Source: Calditrichaceae bacterium (GTDB taxonomy: Bacteria > Calditrichota > Calditrichia > Calditrichales > Calditrichaceae). From it: 18,762 bases of DNA. The notes beneath the pieces were generated by a model. That model did not search any database. It was not told the origin of the DNA and saw only the letters and a program-made list of their open reading frames with translations. A program made the position numbers and the translations under genes. Shown here piece after piece: positions 15,133 through 18,762 of the stretch. The stretch is taken from contig JANTFQ010000010.1 in the NCBI GenBank assembly GCA_024763405.1, forward strand, positions 1 to 18,762, read 5' to 3'. Each line of letters starts with the position of its first letter. Position 1 is the stretch's first letter.

Positions 15133-15147
15133 TATCATATGATACTA
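15130..15147. promoter_or_regulatory. Perfect 18-bp palindrome overlapping a stop codon
   Basis: TAGTATCATATGATACTA reads the same on both strands with no loop. It begins with the TAG stop of the preceding gene and is followed, after about 10 bases, by an AATTTTTTTA run (15158-15166). It could act as a dimeric regulator site or as a loose terminator; the gap before the T-run and the absence of GC pairs weaken the terminator reading. Confidence 0.4.
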
Positions 15148-15191
15148 ACTAAAAATAATTTTTTTATGGTGCATTGAAATATAAAACAGGA

Positions 15192-15206
15192 TATATCTAA
15201 GATATA
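15192..15206. promoter_or_regulatory. 15-bp palindrome upstream of the methyltransferase
   Basis: TATATCT (15192-15198), a central A, and AGATATA (15200-15206) form a perfect inverted repeat 47 bases before the methyltransferase ATG. It lies in the same gap as the 18-bp palindrome and could be an operator; AT-rich palindromes also arise by chance. Confidence 0.3.
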
Positions 15207-15253
15207 GAGAGCTTTCTAACCCAAAGAGTTTTAAAATTTTTTTGGCGAATAAT

Positions 15254-15976
15254 ATGGGTACCAACTATCCGGATATTGCCAATCAGGCGGAATACTGGGA
15301 TTGGTGGGAGGACACAAGAACCACAAATCCCTGGGCCCTGAAACGAGCTGATGTGATATTAAAACTAATCGAATCACTAAGTTTAAAAAAGGGCAAGGTG
15401 ATTGATTTGGGATGCGGAACCGGGTGGTTTTCAATTAGACTACAGGAATACGGAGAAGTAACGGCGATAGATTTATCTAAAAGACATATGGATGAAGCGA
15501 AAGCAAATTTCCCTGCAATTAATTTTATTCACGGTGATCTGTTTACCCATCCCTTGGAGAAGAATGCGTTTGATTTAGTTGTATCGCAGCAGGTAATAGC
15601 CCATGTCCCGGACCAGGAACAATATGTACGATTGGCCGCAGAACTACTCAGACCGAATGGATGGTTGATTCTTAGTACCAATAATAAGTTTGTAATGGAC
15701 CGGTTGGGGGAAAAGTATGACGATCATAAAAAACTGGGGCATATTGAAGACTGGTTGAGTACGAGGGGTTTAAAAAAACTGCTGAGGAAAGATTTCAATA
15801 TTCTTAAAAAAATTTCACTTAATCCTAAAGGATCAGAAGGAATCCTAAGGGTTGTGAACTCCTATAAATTGAACAAAGCCGCCGCTGTCTTTTTGGGAAA
15901 AGAGAGGATTAGGAACATAAAAGAGAAAATGGGAATAGGCTATATCAACATATTTTTAGCGCAGAAAAAGCAGTAG
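15254..15976 (+). CDS. Class I SAM-dependent methyltransferase
   Basis: The 240-residue protein has the Rossmann-type motif I V-I-D-L-G-C-G-T-G at 49-57, the acidic end of beta 2 at A-I-D-L-S (71-75), and F-D-L-V-V-S-Q-Q-V-I-A-H-V at 106-118, as in UbiG/Methyltransf_11-type enzymes. It transfers a methyl group from S-adenosylmethionine; in this setting the acceptor is probably a sugar hydroxyl or carbon, although nothing in the protein fixes it. The leading region (Y-W-D-W-W-E-D) is common in glycan-locus methyltransferases. ATG 15254 is used; an in-frame TTG at 15242 would add four residues, and neither has a clear ribosome site. The 121-base gap before it holds two palindromes. The GTG start of the next gene lies 24 bases after its stop. 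Confidence 0.82.
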   Translation: MGTNYPDIANQAEYWDWWEDTRTTNPWALKRADVILKLIESLSLKKGKVIDLGCGTGWFSIRLQEYGEVTAIDLSKRHMDEAKANFPAINFIHGDLFTHPLEKNAFDLVVSQQVIAHVPDQEQYVRLAAELLRPNGWLILSTNNKFVMDRLGEKYDDHKKLGHIEDWLSTRGLKKLLRKDFNILKKISLNPKGSEGILRVVNSYKLNKAAAVFLGKERIRNIKEKMGIGYINIFLAQKKQ

Positions 15977-15987
15977 TTTCCAGAATT

Positions 15988-15992
15988 AAGGA
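15988..15992 (+). promoter_or_regulatory. Shine-Dalgarno AAGGA for the GTG start at 16001
   Basis: AAGGA lies 8 bases before GTG 16001. It supports the GTG as start of the pyruvyl transferase gene; no nearby in-frame ATG exists. Confidence 0.5.
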
Positions 15993-16000
15993 TAAAAATA

Positions 16001-17317
16001 GTGAAGAATAAAAACGAAAAACGGGTTGGCGTTTTTGGCCATTACGGAAACAGTAATTATGGCGATGAAGCGATTATTGCTGCGGTTATTCAAAATATCC
16101 GTCAACTTATACCGCAGGCGCAAATTGCCTGTTTCTCCATAAATCCGGAGGATAGCCGGAAAAATCATAACGTCGAATCATATCCAATCAGGCGTATTAA
16201 AAAGAAGGTTCGTCCGTCAGTTGCATCGGAAGCGGTAAATCAATCCGGTTCTACGCAAATAAAAAAAGAGGTAACATCTGCAGGCGGACTGAAGGGAACT
16301 CTCAAAAGTATTCCTTTCATTGTAAAAGCCATTCAGGGAACACGAAAAGCTATTTCAAGTTTGTTAAATCTGCCGAAGGAACTGCGCTTTCTGAAAACAT
16401 CCTTTATTACCTTGAAAAAAATTGACCTGCTGATTGTATCCGGTTCCAATCAGTTTCTGGATAATTTTGGCGGTGCAGGCGGATTCCCTTACACGCTTTT
16501 AAAATGGACAATTTTATGTAAACTGGCAAAGGTAAAAATTGCGTATGCCGGGGTTGGCGCCGGTCCGCTGGATCGATGGCGCAGTAAGCTCTATATTCAT
16601 CTGGCCCTACTGATGGCCGATTATCTTTCCTACCGGGATGCCGGATCGAAAGCGCTTGTCGAAAAAACTATTTTCCCCATTAATGGACTGGTCTCTCCGG
16701 ATTTGGCCCACAGTCTTAATTTTAATACTCAAAATCCGGACATCCACGATAACCTCACCGTCGGCATTAATCCCATGCCGGTATATGACAGCCGCTACTG
16801 GTATATTCCTGACGAACAAAAATATGAAGAGTATGTCGAAAAACTGGTAAATTTTTCAAGTTGGCTGGTACAAAAAGGCCATACCTTGTTTCTGTTTAAT
16901 ACGATGATAAAGGACCTGAATGTTGTGGATGATATTCTGGCCAAAATGGAACCGGGATTAAGGGAAAAGATTCAGGTGAAAAAGGTGAATTCGGTAGCAG
17001 ACCTGATGGAAACCATAGATTCGGCAGATATTACGGTTGCAACCCGTTTCCATGGATTTGTGCTGTCTTTATTAGCGGAGAAACCCTTGCTTGGTATTTG
17101 CTATTACAGGAAGTCCCGGGAAATTATGAATGATATGGGGCAGGGTGCTTATGCGTTTGATATTGATAGTTTCAGCGCGCAGGAACTGAAAGATGGGTTC
17201 GAGAAGCTGGTTCAAAACTGGGCGTATGAGAAAAATCAAATTTCTGTTAAGAATAAGGAATATTCGGATCGGCTTAAAATACAATATGAAAAAATAGCAC
17301 AGCTTATTCTGAATTGA
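16001..17317 (+). CDS. Polysaccharide pyruvyl transferase family protein (CsaB/WcaK-like)
   Basis: The 438-residue protein opens with G-H-Y-G-N-S-N-Y-G-D-E-A at 13-24, the nucleotide-site signature of the PS_pyruv_trans family, and has the late T-R-F-H-G-F motif at 348-353 before a L-L-A-E-K-P-L-L-G-I strand. The fold is GT-B-like. These enzymes transfer pyruvate from phosphoenolpyruvate to a sugar as a ketal, adding negative charge to a cell-wall or exopolysaccharide glycan. A Lys-rich stretch at about 60-110 is likely a linker between the first strands and the rest of the N-terminal domain. GTG 16001 is the start because AAGGA precedes it by 8 bases. The gene is 24 bases after the methyltransferase and 91 bases before the amidotransferase, so they probably share a transcript. 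Some members have other roles, so pyruvylation itself is inferred. Confidence 0.85.
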   Translation: MKNKNEKRVGVFGHYGNSNYGDEAIIAAVIQNIRQLIPQAQIACFSINPEDSRKNHNVESYPIRRIKKKVRPSVASEAVNQSGSTQIKKEVTSAGGLKGTLKSIPFIVKAIQGTRKAISSLLNLPKELRFLKTSFITLKKIDLLIVSGSNQFLDNFGGAGGFPYTLLKWTILCKLAKVKIAYAGVGAGPLDRWRSKLYIHLALLMADYLSYRDAGSKALVEKTIFPINGLVSPDLAHSLNFNTQNPDIHDNLTVGINPMPVYDSRYWYIPDEQKYEEYVEKLVNFSSWLVQKGHTLFLFNTMIKDLNVVDDILAKMEPGLREKIQVKKVNSVADLMETIDSADITVATRFHGFVLSLLAEKPLLGICYYRKSREIMNDMGQGAYAFDIDSFSAQELKDGFEKLVQNWAYEKNQISVKNKEYSDRLKIQYEKIAQLILN

Positions 17318-17395
17318 GTTATCTTTTTTTTAAAGTATTAGTGATGTCTTTTATCTCGGGTTTTGAAAAAAAGATATGAAAATATTTCCCCAAGA

Positions 17396-17401
17396 AAGGG
17401 A
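17396..17401 (+). promoter_or_regulatory. Shine-Dalgarno AAGGGA fixing the start at 17409
   Basis: AAGGGA lies 7 bases before ATG 17409. The earlier in-frame ATG at 17376 has only an A-rich run ahead of it, so 17409 is the better start. Confidence 0.5.
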
Positions 17402-17408
17402 TTTTGCC

Positions 17409-18548
17409 ATGTACAATATTTATGAACAAAAAAGATGTGCACGTTGTATTTTACCTTCTGACTTTCCGAATATTTCATTTGATGAGAATGGGGTCTGTAA
17501 TTATTGCCGGAATTGGGATAAAAGCTGGAAAAATTTTGATTATTTAAAAGCCGAACAAAAATTAATAAAAATATTTGAAGAGGCTAAAAGTAAAAAAAGA
17601 CAGTACGATTGTTTAATCCCTTTCAGTGGTGGGCGGGATTCTTCCTATGTTCTTTTACTTGCAAAAAAGAAATATAAGCTTAATCCTTTAGTAGTAACAT
17701 TCAACAATGGTTTTCTTAGTGAGTTTGCGTTAAAGAATATTTTAAATTCAGTTAAAATATTAGGCGTGGATCATATATTACATTCTTACAACTGGGATCA
17801 TTTAAAACGAATGTACCAAAGTACCGTAAAAAATAGTGGTGAATTTTGCAGCATCTGCGCGAATGGGATTAATTATGTAAAAATTGTTTATCAAAAAAAA
17901 TATGATATCCCATTGCTTATTTCGGGCGGATCAAGCAGGGTTGATGAGCAATCGCCCTTCGAAATTATTTCATCTCATCCTAAGTATGTAAAAAATGTGC
18001 TTAGAAAGGATGCTTTTTCAGAAGATGAAATTAATAATTTTATTTTACCGAGGCGGTATGATTTAAATGCCATTGATCAGATAAAAAATAAGATTAAGAA
18101 AGATGATTATGTACGTATTAGCTTACCCGATTTTATGCCCTGGAATTTAGATAAAATCCAGGATATATTAATGAAGGAATTGAACTGGAAAACCCCGAAT
18201 AAAAAAGATGATCATATCGACTGTAAGTATGCAAATGTAAAAACGTATTTTAAAAATCAGCAAATTCCCGGCTTTGTTTTCAAGCAGGCGAAATATTCTC
18301 AGCTTATCCGTGATGGCCAGTTAACCCGTGAAGAAGCCTTGGTTCAGCTTCAGGTTTTGATCGAAAAGGAACAAGAACCTGCGAATTTAAATGAATTTAT
18401 CGAAGAACTTGAATTAAGCAGCGATGATATAAAAAATCTGGATAAAAAATCACATCTTAATTTTATAAATAAAAATAATTTAAAAGATAAAGAATCTTTT
18501 TTATACAAAGCGATTGCAATGCCGTATCGCCTTGTTAAATCACTATAG
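17409..18548 (+). CDS. N-acetyl sugar amidotransferase (WbpG/PseA-type)
   Basis: The 379-residue protein has a PP-loop ATPase motif S-G-G-R-D-S-S at 73-79, paired cysteines C10-x2-C13 and C30-x2-C33 ahead of it, and a further C147-x2-C150. This is the layout of the WbpG/PseA/WbuX family (N-acetyl sugar amidotransferase, TIGR03573). Family members use ATP and ammonia to convert a 2-acetamido group to an acetamidino group, for example in 2,3-diacetamido-uronic acid and in pseudaminic-acid derivatives. ATG 17409 is preferred over the in-frame ATG at 17376, because AAGGGA at 17396-17401 lies 7 bases before it and homologues begin close to the first cysteine pair. Ammonia is usually supplied by HisH/HisF-like partners, which are not present here. 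The gene appears more AT-rich, with many AAA and TTT codons, than its neighbours, which hints at separate acquisition. Confidence 0.85.
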   Translation: MYNIYEQKRCARCILPSDFPNISFDENGVCNYCRNWDKSWKNFDYLKAEQKLIKIFEEAKSKKRQYDCLIPFSGGRDSSYVLLLAKKKYKLNPLVVTFNNGFLSEFALKNILNSVKILGVDHILHSYNWDHLKRMYQSTVKNSGEFCSICANGINYVKIVYQKKYDIPLLISGGSSRVDEQSPFEIISSHPKYVKNVLRKDAFSEDEINNFILPRRYDLNAIDQIKNKIKKDDYVRISLPDFMPWNLDKIQDILMKELNWKTPNKKDDHIDCKYANVKTYFKNQQIPGFVFKQAKYSQLIRDGQLTREEALVQLQVLIEKEQEPANLNEFIEELELSSDDIKNLDKKSHLNFINKNNLKDKESFLYKAIAMPYRLVKSL

Positions 18549-18585
18549 CATTTAATTGTTTTAACAGGACTAAAAAGAAAAATTA

Positions 18586-18762
18586 ATGCGCATCTTATTA
18601 ACAGGGGGAAGCGGTTTTATCGGCAGAAATATGGCTGATGAACTGCTTCAATCAAACCATCATGTGTATGCGCCGCTAAGAATTAAATCTTTAGTTTCCA
18701 TGGGCGCATTGCAGAAGCATAAAAACCTACATTTTATTGAAGGGGATTTTTTTAGAGAAAAT
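18586..18762 (+). CDS. NAD-dependent epimerase/dehydratase (SDR), N-terminal fragment
   Basis: The first 59 codons of a gene run off the right edge. They encode M-R-I-L-L-T-G-G-S-G-F-I-G-R, the NAD(P)-binding G-x-x-G-x-x-G of extended SDR enzymes at residues 7-13, followed by a helix and an E-G-D-F acidic strand end. This is the usual start of nucleotide-sugar 4-epimerases, dehydratases and reductases. ATG 18586 is 37 bases after the amidotransferase stop; the A-rich leader gives only a weak ribosome-binding site. It would be the second SDR of the locus. Reaction and substrate cannot be judged from this fragment. Confidence 0.75.
   Translation, partial: MRILLTGGSGFIGRNMADELLQSNHHVYAPLRIKSLVSMGALQKHKNLHFIEGDFFREN

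Noticed and set aside
1..18762. CRISPR array, tRNA, rRNA, insertion sequence or phage genes
   Set aside because: No regularly spaced repeats, cloverleaf, rRNA segment, transposase, integrase or phage protein was seen on either strand.

Overview
The window is part of a surface-polysaccharide (O-antigen or exopolysaccharide) locus, with every supported gene on the + strand. The DNA is moderately AT-rich. The C-terminus of the protein ending at 15132 carries the 'YPNPFNP' type-A sorting signal of type IX secretion. That form of the signal is typical of the wider Fibrobacterota-Chlorobiota-Bacteroidota group, notably Calditrichota, Ignavibacteriota, KSB1 and Marinimicrobia. I favour a Calditrichota- or Ignavibacteria-like bacterium, but no rRNA or housekeeping marker is present to prove it.

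Layout. (1) 1-152: the tail of a GT4-like glycosyltransferase. (2) 305-2803: a secreted heparinase II/III-like polysaccharide lyase, whose product stops just where a fibronectin-III-type domain would begin. (3) 2804-3066: a gap holding a GC-rich, REP-like double hairpin. (4) 3067-6579: a Wzx-type flippase, a WalW-like CE4 deacetylase and a GT2 glycosyltransferase. (5) 6607-11113: a tightly packed nucleotide-sugar cassette. It encodes a short-chain epimerase/dehydratase, an RmlC-like 3,5-epimerase-family protein, a homoserine-dehydrogenase-like oxidoreductase with a SAF domain, an RfbF-like sugar-1-phosphate nucleotidyltransferase and a PIG-L deacetylase. (6) 11199-15132: two large exported paralogues that share a roughly 250-residue N-terminal domain I cannot name, here suspected to be a LamG/jelly-roll fold. 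One continues with an ASH-like domain, the other with three cadherin-like repeats, and both end in sorting-type domains. (7) 15254-18762: a SAM methyltransferase, a polysaccharide pyruvyl transferase, a WbpG/PseA-type N-acetyl sugar amidotransferase and the start of another SDR epimerase.

How they may work together (inference). The nucleotide-sugar cassette, amidotransferase and methyltransferase would make an unusual activated sugar. The glycosyltransferases would build the repeat unit, and the deacetylases and pyruvyl transferase would decorate it. The flippase would export it. The lyase could trim or release the polymer outside the cytoplasm, and the two paralogous surface proteins may bind or organise it. 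No polymerase (Wzy), chain-length regulator or outer-membrane exporter is visible, and no HisH/HisF-like partners of the amidotransferase are seen, so the locus must extend beyond both ends. Several genes start with GTG or TTG behind clear Shine-Dalgarno sequences.

The least explained items are the paired FPSNGD-domain proteins inside the glycan locus and the cassette that pairs an RfbF-like enzyme with a SAF-domain oxidoreductase but shows no recognisable CDP-glucose 4,6-dehydratase.
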